13,942 nucleotides of DNA from Methanobacterium sp. (GCA_003151535.1 PLXT01000081.1:1-13942); one strand, 5' to 3'. Counted from the first letter of the stretch, positions 1 to 6,930 are shown. Numbers and translations are program-made. Notes: generated by a model not told the origin, from the sequence alone.

Positions 1-1348
1 CTAGTCGCAACCCTAGCCAACTTCTTAACACCTTTTATGAGTTCGGCTGTTAATATAGCACTTCCAGCAATAGGCACAGAATTTGCAACCAGTGCAATCC
101 TCTTAAGTTGGGTTCCCACATCCTTCCTATTAGCCGCAGCCATGTTTGCTGTTCCATTCGGACGGATATCCGATATTTATGGTATGAAAAGAATATTCAA
201 CTATGGAATAATAATATTTACAATAGCATCTTTTTTTATCAGCAGTTTCACCATCTGCAGAGTCTCTGATTGCATTCAGGATCCTTCAGGGAATAGGAGG
301 TGCAATGGTATTTGTAACGGGTCTTGCAATTATAACATCGGTCTATCCACCTCAAGAAAGAGGTAAAGCCATAGGAATAAATATAGCCACAGTTTATATT
401 GCACTGTCACTTGGACCAGTACTGGGAGGGGTTATGACCCAATATCTGGGATGGAGAAGTTTGTTCTACGCCATGATCCCGCTGGGTATTGTGATTATTG
501 CTCTGACCTATTGGAAATTGAATGAAGAATGGGCTGAATGTAAAGGGGAAAAATTCGATATTAAAGGTTCAATATTCTACAGTATCGTTCTTGTAATGGT
601 GATGTATGGATTTTCAACATTGCCCAGCCCCACCGGAATAATTCTATTAATTGCAGGTATTATCGGATTTATCGGCTTCTTGATGTTTGAATTAAGGATT
701 GAATATCCTGTACTCAATGTAAAACTGTTCAAAAATAGAAGTTTTGCATTTTCAAATCTTGCAGCCCTTATCAACTACAGTGCAACCTTTGCAGTCACAT
801 TTCTGTTAAGCCTTTATCTACAGTACATTAAGGCTTTGGATCCATTGTCCGCAGGTCTGATACTGGTTGCACAGCCTGTTATGATGGCTATTTTTGCACC
901 AATAGCCGGGAGACTATCTGACAAGTTTGTTCCACAAAAATTAGCAGCTTTAGGAATGGCATTATCAACTATTGGCCTTTTTTTATTTGTTTTTTTAGAC
1001 GAAACAACCAGTATAGCCTTTATAACAGTGGGACTGTTAATTATTGGAACAGGATTCGGATTCTTTTCATCCCCGAACACCAATGCAATTATGGGATCTG
1101 TTGAGCGGAGATTTTACGGTGTTGCATCAGCAATGGTAAGTACTATGCGTCTTTTAGGCCAGACTTTTAGTATGGGACTTGCACTAATGGTATTTGCAAT
1201 ATTCATTGGAAATGTCCAGATAACCACTGCACAGTATCCTGCATTATTAAGTAGTATACGTACAGTCTTTTTAATCTGCACAATTCTATGCTTTATCGGA
1301 ATTTTCGCAGCATTAACACGTCAAAAAACCAAAAAACCAGATATTTAA
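1..1348 (+). pseudogene. DHA2-family MFS drug/solute exporter, 5'-truncated by window edge and frameshifted
   Basis: Major facilitator superfamily exporter of the EmrB/QacA (DHA2) type, expected to export lipophilic compounds by proton antiport. Reading frame 1 is open from the window edge (before the ATG at 37), and the N-terminal text NIALPAIGTEF is typical of TM1, so the true start lies outside. Motif A (G-R-I-S-D-I-Y-G-M-K-R) is at nt 160-192. The frame breaks at the T7 run 231-237. Removing one T gives the standard TM4 text SFLSAVSPSAESLIAFRILQ, which joins the second frame open to the stop at 1348. The antiporter motif GPVLGG is at nt 413-430. An internal AGGAGGTG (295-302) precedes ATG 305, so a shortened product could be restarted, but it would lack TM1 to about TM4. 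The lesion could be a sequencing error, a real mutation or a phase-variable tract. Family is certain, substrate unknown. Confidence 0.8.
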
Positions 1349-1378
1349 TACAGATATATTTAAGTTGATGCAAATGAA

Positions 1379-1963
1379 ATGAGATCAAAATCAATATTTT
1401 ATGGTGTACTACTCCTAATAGTATCATTATTTATGTATTCTTTTTTGAGTTCGGGTATAACGTTATTCTATTCTATTTTTATATCCATAGGTGGTGGAGG
1501 ACTATGGTTCATTTTAACGGGCTTATTTGAGAACAGGAAAAATTATAATGAGAATCTTTATCTGACAATTACAGTGGTTATTATTTTTATTGTGTTGATA
1601 TTAATTTATAACCAGACATCTACATTTTCCTATGCAGATAAGATATTTTCCTATATTATCGGAGTAATGTTCATTCTAACAACAATTCTCAGGTTTTGTA
1701 GCTTTAATAAATGGATGAAATCCCAAGAATCTGTGCATTCGTATGATAAAATACTGGAATTGAACTCCAAAGATACTGTTGTCTTGGATAATAAGGGTGC
1801 TAGACTCGTTGAAATTGGACAGTATAAAGAAGCAATAAAATTTGATAAAAGGATAGAAATCGATTCAAAGGATGCTGCTGCATGGCATAATAAAGGAATT
1901 GTCCTGGAAAAGCTTAGAAAACATCAAGAAGCATTAGATCTCTATGATAGAGCAGTATATTAG
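1379..1963 (+). CDS. Membrane protein with C-terminal TPR repeats, probably truncated by a frameshift
   Basis: Four hydrophobic segments (roughly residues 6-23, 27-50, 60-78 and 88-107) are followed by a cytoplasmic-type TPR region from about residue 118. The repeats read YDKILELNSKD, then NKGARLVEIGQYKEAIKFDK, then AAAWHNKGIVLEKLRKHQEA and LDLYDRAVY. This layout is common in methanogens, and TPRs usually mediate protein-protein contact; no enzymatic function is visible. The stop TAG at 1961 falls exactly where the TPR consensus calls for L-D-P. One frame over, LDPKFALAKKSGKIILES follows to TAA at 2014-2016, so a one-base deletion near 1955-1961 probably cut the last helix. The gene begins 30 bases after the MFS stop, with no convincing ribosome-binding site, so it may be cotranscribed with that gene. 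The start ATG 1379 is the best available but not certain. Confidence 0.7.
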   Translation: MRSKSIFYGVLLLIVSLFMYSFLSSGITLFYSIFISIGGGGLWFILTGLFENRKNYNENLYLTITVVIIFIVLILIYNQTSTFSYADKIFSYIIGVMFILTTILRFCSFNKWMKSQESVHSYDKILELNSKDTVVLDNKGARLVEIGQYKEAIKFDKRIEIDSKDAAAWHNKGIVLEKLRKHQEALDLYDRAVY

Positions 1964-2016
1964 ATCCGAAATTTGCACTGGCAAAAAAGTCGGGAAAGAT
2001 TATTCTAGAAAGTTAA

Positions 2017-2336
2017 GTAATCCACATATCAACTAAGACTACCATAATTCAGCATCCCTATAACAATTATTAATTTAATGATGCACCTATTGGTAATGTT
2101 TCAAGATCATAACATAAATTAGCATCTGTTATTAGTGGATGTGTATGTTCACTGCTTGTTGTAGCTGACATGAGCACATCATCTGTAAACTTATAAAAAA
2201 ATATCAAAATAAAAGGATAACCCCGTAAAAAAAAATTTATTTTTATCAAGTAACTAATATCAGTTTATCAAATTGAAGGTAAAAATTTTAATCCTGTTGA
2301 ACTATTATACAATATAATAAGGAGTGATTGAATTAT
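2017..2336. other. Gene-poor AT-rich stretch
   Basis: I see no complete gene here. It contains a possible minus-strand coding remnant (2070-2171, listed separately), an A9 tract at 2227-2235, and the probable promoter and leader region of the small gene starting at 2337 (AT-rich TTATACAATATAATAA just before its GGAG). No RNA fold or repeat family was recognised. Confidence 0.5.
2070..2171 (-). pseudogene. Possible C-terminal gene remnant
   Basis: On the minus strand, a frame opening at ATG 2171 and ending at TAA 2070-2072 gives 33 residues, including SEHTHPLITDANLCYDLETL. The composition is protein-like and less AT-biased than the surrounding DNA, and the frame stays open upstream without a better start. 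I do not recognise the family. It could be the tail of a decayed gene, a very small gene, or chance. No clear ribosome-binding site supports the ATG. Confidence 0.22.
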
Positions 2337-2477
2337 ATGATTATGAAATATTGTGAAAACATGCAGATAAAAGATGGAACTTTTATTTGTATAATAAATG
2401 GCACAGAATTAAAATGCAAATGTGATGATCAAATTGTCCAACATAAAACTAAATGGAAAAAAGTAGAAGGAAGCTAA
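2337..2477 (+). CDS. Small cysteine-containing protein (46 aa)
   Basis: This short frame starts at ATG 2337, 12 bases after GGAG (2321-2324, in the context AAGGAGTGATT, a good match to the archaeal 16S tail). The protein begins MIMKYCENMQIKDGTFICII and continues to a K-C-K-C-D-D motif and a basic end, KWKKVEGS. Cysteines at residues 6, 18, 27 and 29 (C-x11-C-x8-C-x-C) could bind a metal or an Fe-S cluster. Methanogens carry many small proteins of this kind, mostly uncharacterised. A second in-frame ATG (2343) and an in-frame TTG (2328, too close to the ribosome-binding site) are alternative starts. It stands alone in an otherwise gene-poor stretch. Function unknown; reality judged from the ribosome-binding site, the cysteine spacing and the clean frame. 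Confidence 0.5.
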   Translation: MIMKYCENMQIKDGTFICIINGTELKCKCDDQIVQHKTKWKKVEGS

Positions 2478-2625
2478 TGAAATTTTAAGGATATTGAAAA
2501 ATCGTGAACTTAACAATTTGATCTAGATATCGATATTTTGTTCTAAAAGAAATAAAGAAGTGTTAGATGGATAAAAAATTATTTAGATCGGTATTATATC
2601 CTTTAAGATATGAAAACATGGATAT

Positions 2626-2836
2626 TTAATCCTTATTAACGGCTTTATACCTGCCATTTTCATCAACAACAAATAATATGACTTCACCGTTTTATTGGGG
2701 ATAGTTTCACTGGTTTATTGTTTTCGTTAAATATTATTCCCTATGTTATTCTACACCCATCGAGTGTGAAAATTTTTTCCACACCTGCTGCTATAAACTT
2801 TTTCACAGGCTGTGGTTCTTTAATAGTTCTTATATT
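2626..2836 (-). pseudogene. Severed C-terminal domain of the TiaS-like gene (TGA, TAG and frameshift)
   Basis: Directly after the TGA (2837-2839) that ends the TiaS-like frame, the same frame continues as NIRTIKEPQPVKKFIAAGVE then KIFTLDGCRIT, a TAG at 2741-2743, then GIIFNENNKPVKLSPIK. After a one-base shift at the A4/T4 tract near 2690-2693 it continues as NGEVILFVVDENGRYKAVNK, ending at TAA 2626-2628. The text is a coherent small beta-rich domain in spite of two stops and one shift, so the ancestral protein was probably about 234 residues. Three independent lesions favour true decay over a single sequencing error. Pyrrolysine or selenocysteine readthrough is unlikely because the frame is broken again further on. 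Confidence 0.62.
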
Positions 2837-3328
2837 TCATATTTGTAAAAATCTACCATCATTCTTAGTTGCTGCCAGACCTATACCTGCAACTGCTCCA
2901 ATAACACCATTCTCAGTCTTTCCAAAACCTTCCAATCTTATATTGGAGTTTATTGCAAGTTCCACTGCTCTTTTCTGTGTTAGACTACTTTTTTTAGCAT
3001 CTTGACCATAATTAATAACCGCCGGAGATATCTGGTTTTCATGTGCCACAGCAAGACCCGGATTACTACCTATATTATATTCAATGTCCATTATCCCCTT
3101 GATTGTCCAGAAAATATCATCCACAACTTCTTCATCACAATCCAAATAGATAACAGCACCAAAGTTGTATGTTGAATATTCTATTTCTGGATGTACATAG
3201 AACTGGTGTCTTGAAACACCATAAATCGGATATTTATCTGAAATCTTCTTAGCAACTCTACGAGCAAATTTTGCCGTACCAACAGATTCACTGTTGCTTG
3301 TGTTATCAAGACCCACATAAATCGTCAT
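2837..3328 (-). CDS. TiaS-like TCKD-domain protein, surviving N-terminal 163 residues
   Basis: The fold order matches the kinase-like domain of archaeal TiaS, which adds agmatine to C34 of tRNA-Ile2. An N-terminal strand YVGLDNTSNSESVG stands in place of the family's GIDDTDS..G, then VHPEIEYSTYNFGAVIYL, then SNPGLAVA, and finally NGVIGAVAGIGLAATKNDGR, like TiaS GRGxIGALAAxG. Of the acidic positions in DDTDS only D8 remains (N9 and N12 replace Asp), and there is no room for the OB-fold or zinc ribbon of true TiaS, so it is a paralogue of unknown activity. The start ATG (3326-3328) is supported by GGGGAG at 3335-3340, six bases upstream. The C-terminal part lies beyond the stop (see 2626-2836), so this may be a pseudogene. 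It is divergent from the abrB-like gene. Confidence 0.6.
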   Translation of the reverse strand: MTIYVGLDNTSNSESVGTAKFARRVAKKISDKYPIYGVSRHQFYVHPEIEYSTYNFGAVIYLDCDEEVVDDIFWTIKGIMDIEYNIGSNPGLAVAHENQISPAVINYGQDAKKSSLTQKRAVELAINSNIRLEGFGKTENGVIGAVAGIGLAATKNDGRFLQI

Positions 3329-3494
3329 CTAAATCTCCCCATTTCCATAATATTTCATAAACATCTAATTTTTTTATTTTTTTATTAGTGTTAAAAATTC
3401 AATCTAATGTTACCATTGTTAGGATTGATCCTGTGACATCAAATATTAAACTATTTTTAGTTAAATATGAAAAATTATATAAAAAATAAATAAT

Positions 3495-3577
3495 ATGATT
3501 TATCCATGATTTATATCATAAATATGAAAAGTTTCTGTAAACATTTTTAAATATGATCTATCATCTAATGAAATGAT
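3495..3577. promoter_or_regulatory. Cluster of ATGAT/ATCAT half-sites and TATA-like boxes upstream of the AbrB gene
   Basis: Within 83 bases there are ATGAT at 3495-3499, a palindrome ATGAT-TTAT-ATCAT at 3506-3519, a second palindrome ATGAT-CT-ATCAT at 3553-3564, and ATGAT at 3573-3577. TTTTTAAATA just before the second palindrome is a plausible TATA box, placing a transcript start near 3575 and the palindrome between box and start. Such an arrangement suits repressor binding, possibly autoregulation by the AbrB-type protein encoded next. This is inference; AT-rich DNA makes short palindromes fairly common. Confidence 0.4.
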
Positions 3578-3609
3578 GAAGTAAAATAAAAAAATTGGAG
3601 TTTATTGAT

Positions 3610-3831
3610 ATGGATAAATTGTATGAAGGTAACACATTTTACGGTAATGTTAAAGTAGGAGAACGCGGACAGATTGTTATTCCTAAAAAAGCCAGAGAAC
3701 ATTATGATATTAAAGCAGGTGACAGTTTAATGATATACAGTGATAATGATAAAATATTTAAAATAGTTAAAGAGGATTTAGTTAGATCTATAGCCATTAA
3801 AATGTTAGAAACAGTGGATAATAAAGATTAG
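3610..3831 (+). CDS. AbrB/SpoVT-type (swapped-hairpin) DNA-binding protein
   Basis: A small protein whose core VKVGERGQIVIPKKAREHYD then IKAGDSLMIY is the classic AbrB/MazE swapped-hairpin DNA-binding motif (residues about 15-45). A short C-terminal tail (RSIAIKMLETVDNKD) may serve dimerisation. Members act as dimeric transcription factors or as antitoxins, but no toxin gene is adjacent. I chose ATG 3610 (73 aa) rather than the upstream in-frame TTG 3595, because GGAG at 3597-3600 is a good ribosome-binding site nine bases before 3610 and would be inside the longer frame. It lies 11 bases before the universal stress protein gene, so the two are almost surely one transcript. Palindromic half-sites upstream suggest autoregulation. 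Confidence 0.85.
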   Translation: MDKLYEGNTFYGNVKVGERGQIVIPKKAREHYDIKAGDSLMIYSDNDKIFKIVKEDLVRSIAIKMLETVDNKD

Positions 3832-3842
3832 AGGCCAAAAAT

Positions 3843-4307
3843 ATGTATAATAAAATATTATTGCCCATTGATGGTTCAAACCATTCAAAACTAGCAGCAA
3901 AACACGCTATTGATATTACCGATACAAATAATGGGGAGATAACGGTTTTATTTGTAATTGAACCTAACTATCCAAGGCTTCCTGTTTTACCAATTGCAAC
4001 TTTACCAACTCCTGATGAAACTTATTATGATGAACTGAGAGAGGAAGCAAACAAAATAATCGAAGAATTCGAAGTTGAAATAGAAAAAAATCAGTTGGCT
4101 GGTAAATGTCAAAATATTAATTTCAACACCATAATTAGAGAAGGTAAAGCTCACATTGAGATTCTAGAAACAATGAATAAAACAGATTTTGACTTGATAG
4201 TGATGGGTGCATCGGGCAGACACAACACCATAGATAGATTTGCACTGGGAAGTGTTACCGAGATGGTGATTAGAGAATCTAAAATCCCGGTTATGGTGAT
4301 ACCGTGA
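3843..4307 (+). CDS. Universal stress protein (UspA family)
   Basis: Single-domain cytoplasmic USP of 154 residues, the usual length. It starts MYNKILLPIDGSNHSKLAAK, with the conserved Asp of the first strand, and contains the nucleotide-loop region FDLIVMGASGRHN ... ALGSVTEMVI near the C-terminus and the closing strand IPVMVIP. The loop matches the ATP-binding type G-x2-G-x9-G-S but has ten residues in the middle rather than nine, so binding is likely but not certain. A Pro-rich loop (PNYPRLPVLPIATLPTPDE) lies after strand 2, as in many archaeal members. GAGG overlapping the abrB stop codon (3831-3834) is the ribosome-binding site, indicating translational coupling with the regulator. Role: stress or energy-state response, partner unknown. 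Confidence 0.92.
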   Translation: MYNKILLPIDGSNHSKLAAKHAIDITDTNNGEITVLFVIEPNYPRLPVLPIATLPTPDETYYDELREEANKIIEEFEVEIEKNQLAGKCQNINFNTIIREGKAHIEILETMNKTDFDLIVMGASGRHNTIDRFALGSVTEMVIRESKIPVMVIP

Positions 4308-4367
4308 AAATTATTTTAATCCAAAATTTTATGATATTTATTAATAAAGATAATAGGAGTTATTCTT

Positions 4368-6077
4368 TTGGAATATAAATGGGTAGCCATGATAGGCGTC
4401 ATTATAGCCTCTTTAATGGGAAGTATAAACATGAGCATCGTTATGATAGCCCTTCCCGCAATTTTTAATGGTATCCATATTAATCCATTAAATTCATTTC
4501 AATATCTCTTATGGATATTAATGGGTTATGGATTGGTCACAGCTACGTTATTATTAAGTTTCGGCCGATTATCAGATATGTATGGACGAGTAAAGATGTT
4601 CCAGTTGGGTTTTTTAATATTTTCAATTGGATCTATTCTACTGTACATAACACCTTCCACTGGTGATATGGGTGCATTGGAAATTATATTCTTCAGATTA
4701 ATTCAAGCTGTGGGTGCTGCATTTTTCATGGCAAACAGTGCTGCCATACTCACCGATGCATTTCCATCAAATGAACGTGGAAAAGCATTGGGCATAAACA
4801 CCGTTGCAGTTATGGCAGGAATGTTTCTGGGACTAATTGTAGGAGGAGTACTCGCTGTATTTGATTGGAGATATGTATTCCTGGTCAGTGTACCATTCGG
4901 TCTTCTTGGAACTGTATGGTCCTATTATAAACTTAAGGAAATATCTGTTAAAGCTGAAAAAACGAAAATTGATCTTCTTGGTAACGTTACATTTCTTTTG
5001 GGTATCACACTCATATTGGTTGGAGTAACATATGGATTAATACCGTACGGCAGTAGTTCAATGGGCTGGAGCAACCCATGGGTAATAGCATCCATGTTAT
5101 TAGGGTTGATTTCCATGATTCTGTTTGGATTTGTTGAAAACAGGGTTGAATCACCTATGTTCAGGTTAGATCTGTTTAAAAATAAGAGTTTTGCCTATGC
5201 AAATCTAGCAGGATTACTGGGGGCATTGGGTCGTGGTGGGGTCATGTTCATGATCATATTGCTACTCCAGGGCATATACCTACCATTACATGGTTACAGT
5301 TACAGTTCCACCCCATTCTGGGGAGGTATCTATATGTTACCATTAACAGCAGGAATAATCATATTTGGACCACTATCAGGTGTGTTATCTGATAAATATG
5401 GTCCAAGATGGATTGCTACTGGAGGAATGATTGTAACTGCATTTGCTTTCCTGTTCCTAGCAGCACTTCCATATAATTTCACTTATCTGGTGTTCGGTTT
5501 AGCAATGTTTATTATGGGAATGGGATTTGGAATGTTCGGTGCCCCAAACAGTGCATCTATAATGAATTCTGTACCCTCAGAGGATAGAGGTATAGCATCT
5601 GGAATGATGTACACCATAAATAATACAGCACAAACAGCCAGTATGGCTATATTTTTCACCATAATTATAATTGGAATTACACAAAGGTTCCCTGAAGCTA
5701 TGACTGCATCATTATCAAGTATAGGTGCTGTTTATTTAGCTCCAGCGTTAAGTAATATCCCGCCGACAGCTGCTTTATTCTCAGCATTTTTAGGTTACAA
5801 TCCTGTAGATGCAATATTAACCGCCCTACCTGCACCTATTGTGGCCCATATACCTCAAGCAACATTAAACACCTTGACCGGCACTACATGGTTCCCCCAA
5901 ACCCTACAAAATGCATTTGTACCATCACTTAGAACATCCTTCTATATTGGAGCATTATTATCGGTAATAGCTGCCATATTATCGGTTTTAAGGGGAGAAA
6001 AATATATTCACGAACATGAAATAATCAGAACAAGTACAAAAATACATTTAAAATCCGAATCTGAAAAATCTGATTGA
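4368..6077 (+). CDS. DHA2-family MFS transporter (probable multidrug/solute exporter)
   Basis: A 569-residue membrane protein with about 14 hydrophobic segments, as expected for EmrB/QacA-type (DHA2) proton antiporters. TM1 carries SINMSIVMIALPAIFNG. Motif A, GRLSDMYGRVK, is at residues 66-76. The region GMFLGLIVGGVLAVFDWRYV corresponds to the antiporter motif in TM5 but lacks the usual Pro. A weaker motif-A echo, GPLSGVLSDKYGPR, sits in the second half. A hydrophobic and Pro-rich stretch before the last helix is longer than in bacterial relatives. The start is TTG 4368, eight bases after TAGGAG; the next ATG is at 4389. The gene follows the USP gene by 60 bases and could share its transcript or have its own promoter. 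It is intact, unlike the related exporter at the left edge. Substrate not predictable. Confidence 0.9.
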   Translation: MEYKWVAMIGVIIASLMGSINMSIVMIALPAIFNGIHINPLNSFQYLLWILMGYGLVTATLLLSFGRLSDMYGRVKMFQLGFLIFSIGSILLYITPSTGDMGALEIIFFRLIQAVGAAFFMANSAAILTDAFPSNERGKALGINTVAVMAGMFLGLIVGGVLAVFDWRYVFLVSVPFGLLGTVWSYYKLKEISVKAEKTKIDLLGNVTFLLGITLILVGVTYGLIPYGSSSMGWSNPWVIASMLLGLISMILFGFVENRVESPMFRLDLFKNKSFAYANLAGLLGALGRGGVMFMIILLLQGIYLPLHGYSYSSTPFWGGIYMLPLTAGIIIFGPLSGVLSDKYGPRWIATGGMIVTAFAFLFLAALPYNFTYLVFGLAMFIMGMGFGMFGAPNSASIMNSVPSEDRGIASGMMYTINNTAQTASMAIFFTIIIIGITQRFPEAMTASLSSIGAVYLAPALSNIPPTAALFSAFLGYNPVDAILTALPAPIVAHIPQATLNTLTGTTWFPQTLQNAFVPSLRTSFYIGALLSVIAAILSVLRGEKYIHEHEIIRTSTKIHLKSESEKSD

Positions 6078-6156
6078 AAAATATTAAAATAGAAGTTAGT
6101 TTGGGTATTAGGGATTGAAATGGAATTTATGAGCTTAGGAGGTGAGATTGTTAAAT

Positions 6157-6191
6157 AAAGAAATTTAATATTAATTATTTCTTTTTTTTTT
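6157..6191 (+). terminator. Hairpin plus T10 tract ending the MFS transcript
   Basis: AAAGAAAT (6157-6164) pairs with ATTTCTTT (6177-6184) around a 12-base AT loop and runs into ten T residues (6182-6191). Archaeal termination depends mainly on such T tracts. It overlaps the last bases of the convergent PAP2 gene, whose TAA is 6190-6192. Confidence 0.55.
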
Positions 6192-6837
6192 AAGATTGTT
6201 TGTCTTTAGATGACTGTTTTCCTCTTATAAGATTGATAAAACTAGCCTTTATCGATATTTTTGAAATCCTATTTACTATTGTTTCATCCCATCCTATGTA
6301 TATTACCAGTATTGCAGATAATATTCCAACAATTGCCCCAAATACAACATCTAAAGGATAATGTACACCAATATACACCCTTGAAAAGGCAATTAACGCT
6401 GCAAATGCAAGTAGGGGATAGAGTAATCTGTAGGCTTTGCCCTTGATATGTAAACGATATTTCAATCCAATCACCATCATAACTGCAAATGAAGATGCTG
6501 AATGTCCTGATGGAAAGGAGTATATTTCACTTTCAGATACCAATAAATCAACATGAGGCAAAACATTAAATGGCCTTGGCTCTGCAACTATAAATTTTAA
6601 AAAATACACAGCCACATTAGCCACTAAAAGAGCAGCCAACCCTAGTAATGCAACCTTCCTAGTATTTTCACCACCAAAAATATACAAGACTACACAAATA
6701 ATACCCATAGCAATAAAACTTCCAAAATTAGTTATTGCAGGCATTAAAAAATCAAAAAACGAATTATCTAAACCATTATTAATAAAATAAAATAGTAACG
6801 TGTTTTGATATAATATCCAAGAAATTAACGAACTCAT
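6190..6837 (-). CDS. PAP2-superfamily membrane phosphatase (undecaprenyl/dolichyl-diphosphatase-like)
   Basis: A 215-residue integral membrane protein with five to six hydrophobic segments and all three PAP2 signature motifs: K-x6-R-P as KFIVAEPRP, P-S-G-H in SFPSGHSASS, and S-R-x5-H-x3-D as SRVYIGVHYPLD. The histidines of motifs 2 and 3 form the phosphohistidine catalytic centre. The PSGH and SRxH motifs place the active site at the membrane's outer face. Likely substrates are polyprenyl diphosphates (lipid-carrier recycling in glycan synthesis) or phosphatidate-type lipids; sequence alone does not decide. The C-terminal tail is basic (NLIRGKQSSKDKQS), suggesting a cytoplasmic end. ATG 6837 follows AGAAGGT by about eight bases, a weak ribosome-binding site. 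The gene is monocistronic, convergent with the MFS gene, and separated from the repair operon by 286 bases. Confidence 0.92.
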   Translation of the reverse strand: MSSLISWILYQNTLLFYFINNGLDNSFFDFLMPAITNFGSFIAMGIICVVLYIFGGENTRKVALLGLAALLVANVAVYFLKFIVAEPRPFNVLPHVDLLVSESEIYSFPSGHSASSFAVMMVIGLKYRLHIKGKAYRLLYPLLAFAALIAFSRVYIGVHYPLDVVFGAIVGILSAILVIYIGWDETIVNRISKISIKASFINLIRGKQSSKDKQS

Positions 6838-6930
6838 AACGCAATACCTTCTAATAATTTTTAAACTTATTCATAATATTTCAATAATTCATAATAAGAA
6901 TTTGTAAACAAGAATTATAATTTAATTTAA

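Noticed and set aside
2567..2629. Twenty-codon plus-strand frame (MDKKLFRSVLYPLRYENMDI)
   Set aside because: No ribosome-binding site, very short, and it runs into the decayed TiaS-like tail on the other strand.
2837..2839. Selenocysteine or pyrrolysine recoding at TGA 2837 or TAG 2741
   Set aside because: Two different stop codons plus a later frameshift in the same tail are better explained by decay; no convincing insertion-element stem-loop was seen after the TGA.
3595..3609. TTG 3595 as the start of the AbrB-type gene
   Set aside because: It would place the only good ribosome-binding site (GGAG 3597-3600) inside the gene; ATG 3610 is correctly spaced from it.
3610..4307. AbrB-type protein as the antitoxin of a toxin-antitoxin pair
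   Set aside because: The downstream partner is a clear universal stress protein, not a PIN, MazF or other toxin, and no toxin lies upstream.
6120..6158. Twelve-codon frame from ATG 6120 across the strong Shine-Dalgarno sequence
   Set aside because: Too short, no ribosome-binding site of its own, and no regulatory fold that would make it a leader peptide.
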